From assembly GCF_011038965.1 (NCBI RefSeq), contig NZ_JAAKEB010000001.1, positions 1 through 64,000 on the forward strand: a stretch of 64,000 nt of DNA, written 5' to 3'. A program made the position numbers and the translations under genes. This document shows, one piece after another, positions 52,018 through 61,100 of the stretch. The notes beneath the pieces were generated by a model. The model saw only the letters and a program-made list of their open reading frames with translations. It searched no databases and was not told the DNA's origin. The stretch comes from Adlercreutzia sp. ZJ141. Lineage in GTDB: Bacteria > Actinomycetota > Coriobacteriia > Coriobacteriales > Eggerthellaceae. The first letter of the stretch is position 1. Each line of letters starts with the position of its first letter.

Positions 52018-52145
52018 GTAGGCCAAAGGGGTTCGAACCCATTAGGGTGGAATGCCGTTAAGAAAACATGCAAAAGCATGTTTTTAGGCATTCGCCCGAG
52101 CAATCTGTGATTGCGCGGGAATGAGCGCTCGCAAAGCGAGCGCGG
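52018..52145. other. 128-bp insert between the tRNA-Gly repeats
   Basis: Two strong hairpins fill it: AAAACATGC / GCATGTTTT with an AAAA loop (52063-52084, flanked by AATGCC / GGCATT) and GCGCTCGC / GCGAGCGC (about 52124-52142). There is no gene. It starts with a scrap resembling a tRNA T arm (GGGGTTCGAACCC). Confidence 0.6.
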
Positions 52146-52213
52146 GAACCCCGTTGTCCGCTCCACGTTAACCATGCGGCCTTGGGAAACTCCCGAGGCC
52201 GTTTTGCTTTCTG
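52146..52213. repeat. 68-bp repeat of the tRNA-Gly 3' end, second copy
   Basis: Same as 51950-52017 except one base; contains a terminator hairpin but no tRNA 5' part. Confidence 0.93.
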
Positions 52214-52224
52214 CCTTAACCATG

Positions 52225-52262
52225 CGAAGGACCCCAGCCAATGCTTTGACGGGGGTCCTTCG
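52225..52262. terminator. hairpin after the tRNA cluster
   Basis: CGAAGGACCCC pairs perfectly with GGGGTCCTTCG. There is no T run on either side, so it may separate the convergent tRNA and zinc-ribbon transcripts without being a strong intrinsic terminator. Confidence 0.5.
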
Positions 52263-52298
52263 ATGTGGGCTTATGTCCGCTTCCATTGTGCGGTTGTC

Positions 52299-52448
52299 TT
52301 ACTTGTCCTCAAGCTTCTCGAATGCGTGGTGCCCGCAGTTTGGGCATGCGGGGAGCTTCTCGTTGTCGCTGGTAAGGCGAACGATGTAGCCGCAGTGCAA
52401 GCATTGATAGCGTCCAATTCCTGGTGTGTCTCCGGTGCGGTATTCCAT
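52299..52448 (-). CDS. small zinc-ribbon protein
   Basis: The 49-residue protein has two Cys pairs in a zinc-ribbon or rubredoxin-like arrangement, QCLHCGYI and CPNCGHHAFEK. Such proteins are common and short; the function is unknown. ATG 52448 is preceded by GGAGA. The 235 bases upstream of it (52449-52683) hold a run of eight G (52571-52578) and no gene I can support. Confidence 0.75.
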   Translation of the reverse strand: MEYRTGDTPGIGRYQCLHCGYIVRLTSDNEKLPACPNCGHHAFEKLEDK

Positions 52449-52683
52449 GATGTCTCCAATCTCTCGAATGGCTTTTCTTCTGTACTTCAAAGGGTACTCT
52501 GTGTATGTGGAGTGCTGGCAGCGTCGCAGAAACGAAACGGTTCCCGCTTGGCAACGGTATGAGCGGTGTAGGGGGGGGTGCCAACGCAATTACTCAAGTA
52601 CTGCGTGTCGTTCGATGGGGAATCTTACACCGGCAACAACAAGAGACTTCCCGCCTGAACAGCGACGTTACTTCGACGTCGTT

Positions 52684-53028
52684 TTAAGCGGGTACTTCTT
52701 CATCATCGAACAGGTCTTCGGGGCAACTAAGTAAGCCACGTAGGTAGGCCTCCATGGCTGCACTAGAAAGCTGAGTGGATGTGCGGCACGTATCAATACC
52801 ACGCGAAGCGAGACATGCCGTTGCTGCAGTATCAAACGAGTGGGCGATGGCTACACGCACGTCGAGCTGTTGCAGGGCATCGGCAAGCTTATCGAGGGGA
52901 AGGTGAGGGTTCGGCAGGTTCTGACATTCGGTCGTTCTGCCGTTTACAATGGTGTAGAAGGTGATGCTCGCGCTGCCCTCGAGTGAGGTCGACACGTTGA
53001 GTCCATCGCTTGCGACGGCAATGCGCAT
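52684..53028 (-). CDS. NifX/NifB-type Fe-Mo cofactor-binding domain protein
   Basis: The 114-residue protein has the dinitrogenase iron-molybdenum cofactor domain fold: MRIAVASDGLNVSTSLEGSA at the start and VRVAIAHSFDTAATACLASR in the middle. Such stand-alone proteins are widespread in anaerobes without nitrogenase and may carry metal clusters. No nitrogenase genes are in the window. An acidic tail (EDLFDDEE) ends it. Confidence 0.85.
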   Translation of the reverse strand: MRIAVASDGLNVSTSLEGSASITFYTIVNGRTTECQNLPNPHLPLDKLADALQQLDVRVAIAHSFDTAATACLASRGIDTCRTSTQLSSAAMEAYLRGLLSCPEDLFDDEEVPA

Positions 53029-53183
53029 GGCATCCCTTTCCCCTCATGGAAACCGTATGCTGCTACTATAGGCGCGTCTGTGAGCTCATGCGCTGAACTT
53101 TCGCCAGCTGGATGATTTTTCACGTGAAGGGCTGTGCTGCGCACTGCTCGCAGCGATACAACGGGCGGGTGAGGGTGAGTCGT

Positions 53184-54641
53184 TTAGCGTGCACCTTCGC
53201 GTTTTCGAGCGATGGCTGCTCGATGCGCACGGCCGGGCCGGAAATCCTGTTTCGGTGTATGGCGTGCAGGTTTCGCTTGCTGGGTTGTCTTTGCCGCCCG
53301 ATTCGGCTTGGACGTTTGCTTTGGTCGGGAAGTTGCGCTTGGTTTCGCCGCGTGCTTTGACTGAGGGTGTGCGGTGTTATTTGAGTTGCGTGCGCTGCGC
53401 GTTTTCTCTTTCTTACGGCGTCGGGCGGCGAGCTCCTTTTTCGCCTGCTGGATTTCGGGGTCGCGCCGCGCATCGATGCGTGCTGCTTTCGCTGCTACCT
53501 CGTTTGTCGCATCCTGCATGTTGAACTGCGTAAGCTCCATTTCCGGAATGGACGTTTTCAGCAACTTCTCGATGTCTTTTAGCAGCGAGGTGGTATCAGG
53601 GCTCACGAACGACACTGCGAAGCCTTCGGCACCGGCGCGTCCCGTTCGGCCGATGCGGTGGATGTAGTCTTCGGCTTGCATGGGTAAATCATAATTCACC
53701 ACGTAATTCACGTTGTCCACGTCGATACCGCGTGCCAGCACATCGGTTGCCACAATGACATCGGTGCGTCCGGCAGCGAAGTTGTCAAGCGCGCGCTTAC
53801 GCTGACTCTGGGTACGGTCGGAATGGATGGCTTCAGCCGACACGCCAGCGCGCTTCAGACGGCGACACGTAGCGTCGGTACGGCCGCGTGTGCGACAGAA
53901 CACCATGACGCGCTTTGATCCGCGCTCGGCTAGCAGGCCTTTTAAAAGTGCCGGCTTCACCGCTTGCTGCACGTGGATGACGTACTGGTCAATGCGGTCG
54001 GCCACCTCTCCAATGTGTGCGATTTCTACCATGGCAGGGTTGTGCAGCAGTTTGCCGGCGGTGCCCATGATGGTGCGGTCGATGGTGGCGGAGAACAACA
54101 TCGTTTGGCGCGTTTTTGGGGTTGCTGCGACGATTTTGCGCATAGAAGGCCAAAACCCCATGTCAAGCATGCGATCTGCTTCGTCGAGCACGAGTACAGC
54201 TACGTCGTCAAGGCGCACAGCTTGTTGGTCCATCAGATCGATCAGACGCCCTGGTGTGGCGATGAGCACGTCGGTGCCGCGCTTGAGCGCTTCTTTTTGT
54301 GGATTATAGGATACGCCGCCAACTACGGTGAGCACGCGATGGTGGGTGTGCTGGGCGATTGTCTGGCATGTCTTGCCGATTTGCTGCGCAAGTTCTCGCG
54401 TGGGGGTGACAACAAGCATGAGCGGTCCTTGTCTCTTTTTCGCGTGGGGAAGGGTGCTCATCGTCGGCAGTGAGAATGCGGCGGTTTTGCCCGTACCGGT
54501 TTTTGCTGCAGCGATAATATCGCGACCGGCGAGCACCAAGGGGATGGCCTGTTCTTGTACGGGGGTGGGATGTTCGTAGCCGAAATCGGCGCACGATGCC
54601 AAAGCAGCGGACGACAGTCCGAGCGCTTCAAATGCGTTCAT
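53184..54641 (-). CDS. DEAD-box RNA helicase
   Basis: The 485-residue protein has the Q motif, Walker A AAKTGTGKTAA near 45, DEAD near 153, SAT and HRIGRTGRAG near 330. A long basic Lys/Arg/Ala/Pro-rich tail starts after about residue 385 and is typical of bacterial RhlE-like or CsdA-like enzymes acting in ribosome assembly or mRNA decay. The ATG was placed at 54641 because GAAAGGA lies eight bases upstream; an in-frame upstream extension would overlap the terminator and tRNA-Glu and is not coding. Confidence 0.93.
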   Translation of the reverse strand: MNAFEALGLSSAALASCADFGYEHPTPVQEQAIPLVLAGRDIIAAAKTGTGKTAAFSLPTMSTLPHAKKRQGPLMLVVTPTRELAQQIGKTCQTIAQHTHHRVLTVVGGVSYNPQKEALKRGTDVLIATPGRLIDLMDQQAVRLDDVAVLVLDEADRMLDMGFWPSMRKIVAATPKTRQTMLFSATIDRTIMGTAGKLLHNPAMVEIAHIGEVADRIDQYVIHVQQAVKPALLKGLLAERGSKRVMVFCRTRGRTDATCRRLKRAGVSAEAIHSDRTQSQRKRALDNFAAGRTDVIVATDVLARGIDVDNVNYVVNYDLPMQAEDYIHRIGRTGRAGAEGFAVSFVSPDTTSLLKDIEKLLKTSIPEMELTQFNMQDATNEVAAKAARIDARRDPEIQQAKKELAARRRKKEKTRSARNSNNTAHPQSKHAAKPSATSRPKQTSKPNRAAKTTQQAKPARHTPKQDFRPGRAHRAAIARKREGAR

Positions 54642-54737
54642 GGGGTGGATCCTTTCGTGTAGCGAACCGTGCCAGCTCAGGCGCTTGTAGGGCCGATGGG
54701 GCTTTAAGGCAGGGTTTCGCGCATGTTTGTCTGATAT

Positions 54738-54771
54738 AAAAAAGCAGGTCAGAATCTGTCTTCTGACCTGC
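54738..54771 (-). terminator. terminator of tRNA-Glu
   Basis: On the reverse strand, GCAGGTCAGAA pairs with TTCTGACCTGC and is followed by TTTTTTAT. It ends the tRNA-Glu transcript and separates it from the helicase gene. Confidence 0.85.
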
Positions 54772-54779
54772 GGTTCTCT

Positions 54780-54854
54780 TGGTGCCCCCAACGAGAATCG
54801 AACTCGTGTCTCAGCCTTGAAAGGGCCGCGTCCTGACCTCTAGACTATGGGGAC
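54780..54854 (-). tRNA. tRNA-Glu (TTC)
   Basis: On the reverse strand the 75-nt cloverleaf has acceptor GTCCCCA / TGGGGGC (one GU pair), anticodon loop CTTTCAA (TTC) and encoded CCA. Confidence 0.94.
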
Positions 54855-54896
54855 GAAGCGTTTCCTTGCGAAAACAGCTTGTGTAGTATCGCAGAT

Positions 54897-54910
54897 TGAA
54901 CGCACGTTTG
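54897..54910 (+). promoter_or_regulatory. possible SOS (LexA) box before addB
   Basis: TGAACGCACGTTTG agrees with the Gram-positive LexA consensus CGAACRNRYGTTYG at every position except the first base. It lies about 145 nt upstream of addB, between the divergent tRNA-Glu and addB. LexA control of recombination genes would be sensible but is not shown here. Confidence 0.45.
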
Positions 54911-55041
54911 CAAGATGTGTTTTTCGATGCGCGGAAACTTTACCAACTCTACACGAGCTCCTCAAGAGCAGAAATTGCTGTGTTTTGGGGCTTCGTGCGG
55001 AAAGCACGGAAAGCTCTCGTGCGGAAAGAAACGTGAGACGC

Positions 55042-55047
55042 TACAAT
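55042..55047 (+). promoter_or_regulatory. -10 box directly ahead of addB
   Basis: TACAAT ends 7 nt before the ATG at 55054, which fits a leaderless transcript. No good -35 box is seen; an 11-mer CGTGCGGAAAG occurs at 54994-55004 and again at 55018-55028. Confidence 0.4.
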
Positions 55048-55053
55048 AGGCGC

Positions 55054-58000
55054 ATGCCTTATAAACGAGTCTCATACGATAACTTCTCCGCTGCGCTCGA
55101 TGCTGCGCTTACTCGTGTGCAAGAGTTGCCTGCCGATTCGAGCGTGCCGGTGATCGTGGTTTCTTCGCACTCTATGGCCATGCGTGTGCGTGTTACGTGT
55201 GCTCAGCGTGAGTGCGCGTTCGGGGTGCGCGTCGAAACCTTCGCGTCGTGGCTTCGGGACCACTGGGAGCTCTATGGCGATGGGCGCGTTGTGGTGGATT
55301 CGTATCTTCGTAAGCTGCTGGTGGCAAAAGCGCTGCGCGAGGTGGAAGAGCGTGCAACGAACGAAAACGAAGCAACTGATGCGGCCGAGAAAGGCTCTGT
55401 GGGTGGAAGTGTTTATTGCGCGCCCGGGTTGATCGATCTGCTTGCCGATCTTGCTGCAGAGGCGTTGCCGCAGGTCATTGAACGTGCGGGTGTGGCAGAC
55501 GAGGCGCTCACGGATGCACAGCGCCGGCTGGTTGCCGCGCTGGTGCGTTATGCCGATCTGCTTGCTGATCGTTCGTTGTGTGAGCTTTCGCAAGTTGCAC
55601 GCGAGTTATCACAACTCGATAAGCTTCCTGTGCTACTCATCGTAGGTGTTGACTACCTGCCTGTTGCATTCGACGAGCTACTTGAGCGCGCTGCCGCACG
55701 AGGCGTAGTGGAGCGTTTCGATGATGCCCGTCGAAGCGCGCCTGCAGGCGAGCGTTCGACGGAGCTTTCTGCCGTACTTGCGCGGCTGTTCAAAGCTGGT
55801 GATGCGGTTGTTGCGACTGGTGACGTGCGCATTGTGCTGCCTGCTGGCCGCTACGCGCAACCGAAAGCGGTACTGCATGAGGTGAAGCGTTTGCTGGCCA
55901 ATGGTTGCCCGATATCGGATTTAGGTGCTGATGTCTCCCAAAGCGGCATGGTGCTGCCCGTGGCTGTGTCGTCAAAACACCCGTTGCGCCTATACGACAG
56001 CATAGCCGGTGCGCTTGCACGAAAGGGACGTGTTGTTGCCGTACATGGCAGACGCGCATTTTGCGACACGTCGCTCGGGCGCGCACTGTTAGCCCTGTTC
56101 TCTGTCGCATTTCCGGATAGCCGGGTTACTGCGGCCGATTGCGGTGCTGCTGCTGCCGATTTCGCACTGAGTGCGTTTTCGGGAATCCCGCGCGCGTATG
56201 CTACGTCACTTGACGCTGCATGGCGGGCCGATCGCCTGCTGTCACGAGATCGGCTGTTAGGTGACCTAACACATGCGGGCGATACGTGCGCTAAGATGCT
56301 GCAGCATTGTACGAATAGGGATTTCTCGGCGCTCATAGATGCCTTCGAGCACAGCGTGATGACAGGTGGTGCTGTGTTCGATGACGCATGGCGCGCCGAA
56401 CAGTTTGCCGCAGCTTCGCAAGCCCGTCGTGTTTTGGATGCCGCATCTGCCGTTGGTGAGTCCTTTCCCGATGCCATGTTCTTGCTTGCAAACACGAGCG
56501 TTTCTGTACGCGTTCAGTCTAAAGAAGACGCGCCAGAGGTTGTTGTTATGTCATTCGGTGAGCTGGCTAGTATGGAGCCGTGTTCGTGCAATTCGGTCAT
56601 CATCTGTGACATGACCTCGGCTGATTATCCGGTGCGATCCGTCGATACACCAAAAACACTGCTGTTTGAGACACTGGGTATCGCCGCTGATCGTGACGAG
56701 CTTTCCCGGATGCGCCGGCAGCTGGTTGGCGTGCTTTCGGCGGCAAAAAACGCAGTTGTTCTATGTCGCGTGATGAACACGGTCGATGCCGCCGAGGCAT
56801 ATCCGGCGGTTGCGTTTGACGAAGTGGTCGACTGTTATCGTGGCCCACATGACAATGATGCGTGCGTTGACCGCACAACCGGTCTTCCTCAGTGCCTTGC
56901 TGAGTTTGCTTGTATGCAGGGAGAAGACGAGCTAACGGCGTGTTTGGCCGTGGGACTTTCCCGTAAAGACACAAAAACGCTTCCAGAGGAAGCGCCCGCT
57001 GACCGTGCAACCGAATGGGGACGTCGTTTTGTTGCGTTGCCCCGCGCAATTGATAGCTGCGAGCCGCTTTCTGCGCCGCTGTCGGCGTCTGCACTGGAAA
57101 GCTATTTGGAATGCCCGCATAAATGGTTCGCTCAGCGCCGTCTGCGGCTTGGTGCGCCCGATGCAGGTTTTGGTCCACTGGAAATGGGTAGTTTCGCTCA
57201 TTCGGTGCTGCGCAGCTTCTACGTGGCGTTTCAGGAAGAGGGGTTTTCCAAGGTGGGTGAGGAAAACGCATCTCGAGCAGCCGAGCTTTTGGACGCTTCG
57301 TTTAACGTGCACCTTGCCAAGCAGCCTGCACTGCGATCGTCGCAGAACCCGCTTATCCCCACCAATTCCTATGAGCGTGATGAAGTGGAGCGCCTGCGTA
57401 CTCATCTGCACGATTATCTAGGCAGAGAATCCCAGTTGTTGCCTGGATTCTCGCCGCGTTTTTTCGAGCTACCTTTCGGTGATGAGGTACCGTTTGACTA
57501 CGCCGGCTTCTTGCTGCGGGGAAGTATCGACCGCATCGACGTAAACGATCGCGGTCAGGCGGTTATTATCGATTACAAGGGATCTGTTGGGCCCGATTAC
57601 GCACTGTCTTCTGCTTCGCCTTTGACTTTCGACACCCCGTGCGAGGTGTCTGCCTTGTCTGATCCGCGCGATCCGTCAACCCCGCCCGTTGCGTACGATT
57701 CGTGCGGCGAGGACGCGGGTGATCAGGCGTCTGTGAGCACTTGCCTGCCTGCTTGTCCGCCTAGCTTACCGCACAAGATTCAAACACTCGTGTATGCGCA
57801 GGTTGTCAAGCGCTTGCTGGGGTTTGAGCCAGTAGGCGCGTTGTACGTGTCGTACGGGACAAAGCCTATCGTGTCAGGATCGGTTGACCGAACCGTGTTG
57901 GGCCCTGCCGATTTACCAGACATACGCTTCGACGATTGTTCCGTTCCTGGTGAGGCAGCCGAGGAGCTGGGTGTCGAAACGTTTGCTGAGCTCGTGCAAG

Positions 58001-58134
58001 CGGTGGAGGATCGCATTCGTGTTGTAGCTGACAAGTTGTACGCGGGCTTCATTGAGCCGAACCCGCGTGGCCCGCGTGCATGCAACCATTGTCCCGTTCT
58101 TTCTTGCACGAAAAGGAGCGGACATGAATCTTGA
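55054..58134 (+). CDS. addB: AddB-type subunit of the helicase-nuclease
   Basis: AddB partners AddA in processing double-strand breaks for RecA. The 1026-residue protein has a nuclease domain with RIDVNDRGQAVIIDYKG near 827 and the four cysteines of an iron-sulphur staple: one in LECPHKWFA near 686 and three in CNHCPVLSC near 1010. Its N-terminal helicase-like part lacks an obvious Walker A. A low-complexity insertion (about 865-905, Pro/Ser/Asp/Cys-rich) lies after the catalytic lysine. The start is the ATG behind TACAAT; the frame continues upstream into the tRNA-Glu gene and is not coding there. Confidence 0.85.
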   Translation: MPYKRVSYDNFSAALDAALTRVQELPADSSVPVIVVSSHSMAMRVRVTCAQRECAFGVRVETFASWLRDHWELYGDGRVVVDSYLRKLLVAKALREVEERATNENEATDAAEKGSVGGSVYCAPGLIDLLADLAAEALPQVIERAGVADEALTDAQRRLVAALVRYADLLADRSLCELSQVARELSQLDKLPVLLIVGVDYLPVAFDELLERAAARGVVERFDDARRSAPAGERSTELSAVLARLFKAGDAVVATGDVRIVLPAGRYAQPKAVLHEVKRLLANGCPISDLGADVSQSGMVLPVAVSSKHPLRLYDSIAGALARKGRVVAVHGRRAFCDTSLGRALLALFSVAFPDSRVTAADCGAAAADFALSAFSGIPRAYATSLDAAWRADRLLSRDRLLGDLTHAGDTCAKMLQHCTNRDFSALIDAFEHSVMTGGAVFDDAWRAEQFAAASQARRVLDAASAVGESFPDAMFLLANTSVSVRVQSKEDAPEVVVMSFGELASMEPCSCNSVIICDMTSADYPVRSVDTPKTLLFETLGIAADRDELSRMRRQLVGVLSAAKNAVVLCRVMNTVDAAEAYPAVAFDEVVDCYRGPHDNDACVDRTTGLPQCLAEFACMQGEDELTACLAVGLSRKDTKTLPEEAPADRATEWGRRFVALPRAIDSCEPLSAPLSASALESYLECPHKWFAQRRLRLGAPDAGFGPLEMGSFAHSVLRSFYVAFQEEGFSKVGEENASRAAELLDASFNVHLAKQPALRSSQNPLIPTNSYERDEVERLRTHLHDYLGRESQLLPGFSPRFFELPFGDEVPFDYAGFLLRGSIDRIDVNDRGQAVIIDYKGSVGPDYALSSASPLTFDTPCEVSALSDPRDPSTPPVAYDSCGEDAGDQASVSTCLPACPPSLPHKIQTLVYAQVVKRLLGFEPVGALYVSYGTKPIVSGSVDRTVLGPADLPDIRFDDCSVPGEAAEELGVETFAELVQAVEDRIRVVADKLYAGFIEPNPRGPRACNHCPVLSCTKRSGHES

Positions 58135-61100
58135 TGCATGCACGCCCGAGCAGCGGCGAAGCATCCAGCACATCGACGGCCCGCTGGTGGTGTCCGCCGG
58201 CGCGGGATCGGGTAAAACCTTTACGCTCACGCAGCGCATTGCCTATGCGTTGCTTCCAGAAAGCGGCCCGGCGGTATCGGGCATCGACGAGGTGCTGGCC
58301 ATCACATTCACGGAAAAGGCCGCCGCCGAAATAAAGGCCCGCGTGAAGCGGACGCTGCGTGCTGAAGGGCTTGCTGATGAGGCACTGCTTGTTGATGGCG
58401 CGTGGATTTCCACCATTCACGGCATGTGTTCACGCATTCTGCATGCTCATGCGCTTGAGCTGAATCTCGATCCCTCATTTGGCATTGTGAGCGAAGAAGA
58501 GCGTTCGGAAATGATCGCGCTAGCACTCGATGAGGCGCTGGGATCAAACAACGAGATTGTGGGTAGTGGGGCGTATGCCCGTCTGCTTCACGAGTACGGC
58601 GCGCGGCAAGCCGGCTCGTTTGGCACGTCGGTGCTGTCGCTCGTAACGACGCTTTTGAATCACGCGTCGGGCTTGCGTGGCGGTATGAGTGCGGTGTTGC
58701 TGGGTGCGCAAGCCGCCGATGCTGGCATGTTGGCGCGTGAGCTGTTGGTTGCCTTCGAGGACGTGCTTCCCGTTCTGGAAGCGGAGAAAGATTCCGCTTC
58801 ATGTTGTAAGGCGCGCGCTGCAGCGCAACAAGGCGTGCTTGCCATGCAGGATTTGCTTGCCCAGCCTAGCGGAACTGAGTTTTCGCAGCTTGCGGCAGAG
58901 CTGAATTCGATTCCCTGGATAGGGCGCAACTTCGGATCGCGCGGGACGAGGGAGTGCGTTACTGCGTTAAATCAGGTTCGTGGACGCATTTCCCAAGAGG
59001 TGCTGTTAGGGCTTACGCGTCCGTTGCAAGACGAACTTATCTGCCTTGCAACGGATGTTGCTGCGCGCTACGAGCGCAAGAAGGCGGCAGCGGGAAAGCT
59101 CGATAACGACGACCTGCTCTCGCTTGCCCTGCGCGCGCTTGAAGAGAACCCCAGCATTGCACAACGCTACGAGGGGCGCTTCAAGCTGGTGATGGTCGAT
59201 GAGTTCCAAGACACAAGCCAGCTGCAAATCGACCTGATAGCGCGTCTTGCTGGTGAGAACGCGCAAAACCTATGCACAGTAGGTGACGCCCAGCAGTCGA
59301 TCTACCGGTTCCGAGGTGCCGACGTTAACGTGTACGAGCGTCATCGCGAGCACATGCGCTCTTCTGAAGTGGGGGCGCTGTATGTGGAAATGAACCGGAA
59401 TTTCCGCAGCCATCGAAGCGTGTTGGCTCTGGTTGATCGCATCTTTGAGCAGCCGTGCATGTTTGGCAGCCGCTTCATGTCGCTTGCTTTCCACGAAGGG
59501 CGATCCACGTCGTGGAAGGGCGACGTTTCCCGTATCGACTTGTTGCTTGCTATGCAGCCGGCTGGCGCGGGAAGCGGCGTTTCGACTGTCGACGTGCGCC
59601 GCGCAAACGCCTGCGCTATTGCTCAGCGCTTCGCTCATTTGAAGGCATGTGGGCATGCGGAAGGCGACATGGTGGTTTTGCTTCGCAAGATGACAAACGC
59701 CTCCGTGTATGCCGATGCGTTGCGCGAGGCGGGACTTTCGTGCGTTGTTGCGGGAGGATCACGTTTTGCCGACGCTCCCGAGGTACGTATCGTCTGTCGT
59801 GCGTTGCAGGCGCTTGCGAACCCTGCCAGCACCGATGCGCTGTTCGAAGTGCTTTCAAGCGAAATGTTTGAGCTTTCTGCCGACGACTTCTTACGGCTGG
59901 GTACCGGCATCGACGAACGCCATGCGCGCTACGTGCGTCGAGACATTGACGTCGGGTTCGATGCGTTGCGCGAATCCGATAAGGCGTCTTTACGGCTTGC
60001 CTTTGCAAAGCGTACGTTTTCGCATGCCTGCCAGCGCTTGCGCGTGCAATCGCCTTCTGATGCGCTGCGTCTGTTGATTGTTGAATCGGGTTGGATGACA
60101 CGGCTCGAAGGCAAAGGTGCTGAAGGGCTGTCCTGTGCTGCTAACGTGCTGAAAGCCGTGCGTTTGGTGGAAGATATCGAAGCGCAGGGTACGTCCGGCA
60201 TCGCCAAGGTTTCGCGCGCGTTCGCGTCGATGATCGATGCGGGCATAAAGCAGTCGCCCGGCGCGTTGTCGGGGGCTGCTGGCAACGCCGTGCGAATCAT
60301 GACCGTGCACACGTCGAAAGGACTCGAGTTTCCCATTGTTGCAGTTGCGGAATTCGATACTACGCATGCGCCGTCAAGCGCGCTCGTTACGGGGTGTGAA
60401 AAGGGACGTTTGAGTCTGTCGCTTACACCGAGTGCAACAGCGAAGCACTTTTCTGAAGTGAAGAAGCGGGCGGATAAATGGATCCACGAGCTGAGTGAAG
60501 ATGAAGCGCTTGCAGTGCCGCTATCCACGCGGACAGGCGAGCGTTTGGCGCTTGAGCGGCGTGAGGCTGCCGAAGAGGCTGCCGAAGCGCAGCGGCTGCT
60601 CTACGTGGCACTCACGCGTGCGAGCGAGTCGCTGATAATTGCAATGATGGGGAAGGAGCCCTCGAAAGGGGCAGATGCTCCATCGTATCCGCCGCTCGTT
60701 GATGCAATTCGCTCGGCACTGTGTGGTGCGGGCGACTTTCCGTGCGGCGAAACAACGCTCAGTATCGGCTCGGGTGAGGTTGCTCGCTTCCAGCGTTTCA
60801 CGGTTACACCTCCTGCGGATGCAGCAGGTGAACCTTTAGCGCTTGGCGTCGATATGCCTACACACGACATACGTGCGGGAGAAGTGGTTGCCGATTGTGA
60901 AACGGTGCCGTTTCAGGTACCAAACCTGCTGCCACTGCACTTCGAAGGTGTGGCGGCGGCGCCGTATGGACAGGCGAGCTTCTTTTCGTACACCTCACTT
61001 GCTGCTGCCGAATCGACAGCGCAGGCCATCTCGGATGCGTCTCATGCAGCGGAAGAGCCGAGCGTGTTGCTTGTCGGCGAGGGGCTTGCCGAAAAACCTG

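Noticed and set aside
52146-52165. A third tRNA-Gly gene
   Set aside because: Only the last 20 bases of the tRNA are repeated.
52558-52687. Small frame containing a run of eight G (52571-52578), possible phase-variable gene
   Set aside because: No ribosome binding site or similarity, and the frame is only about 42 codons; the G run is recorded but no gene is claimed.
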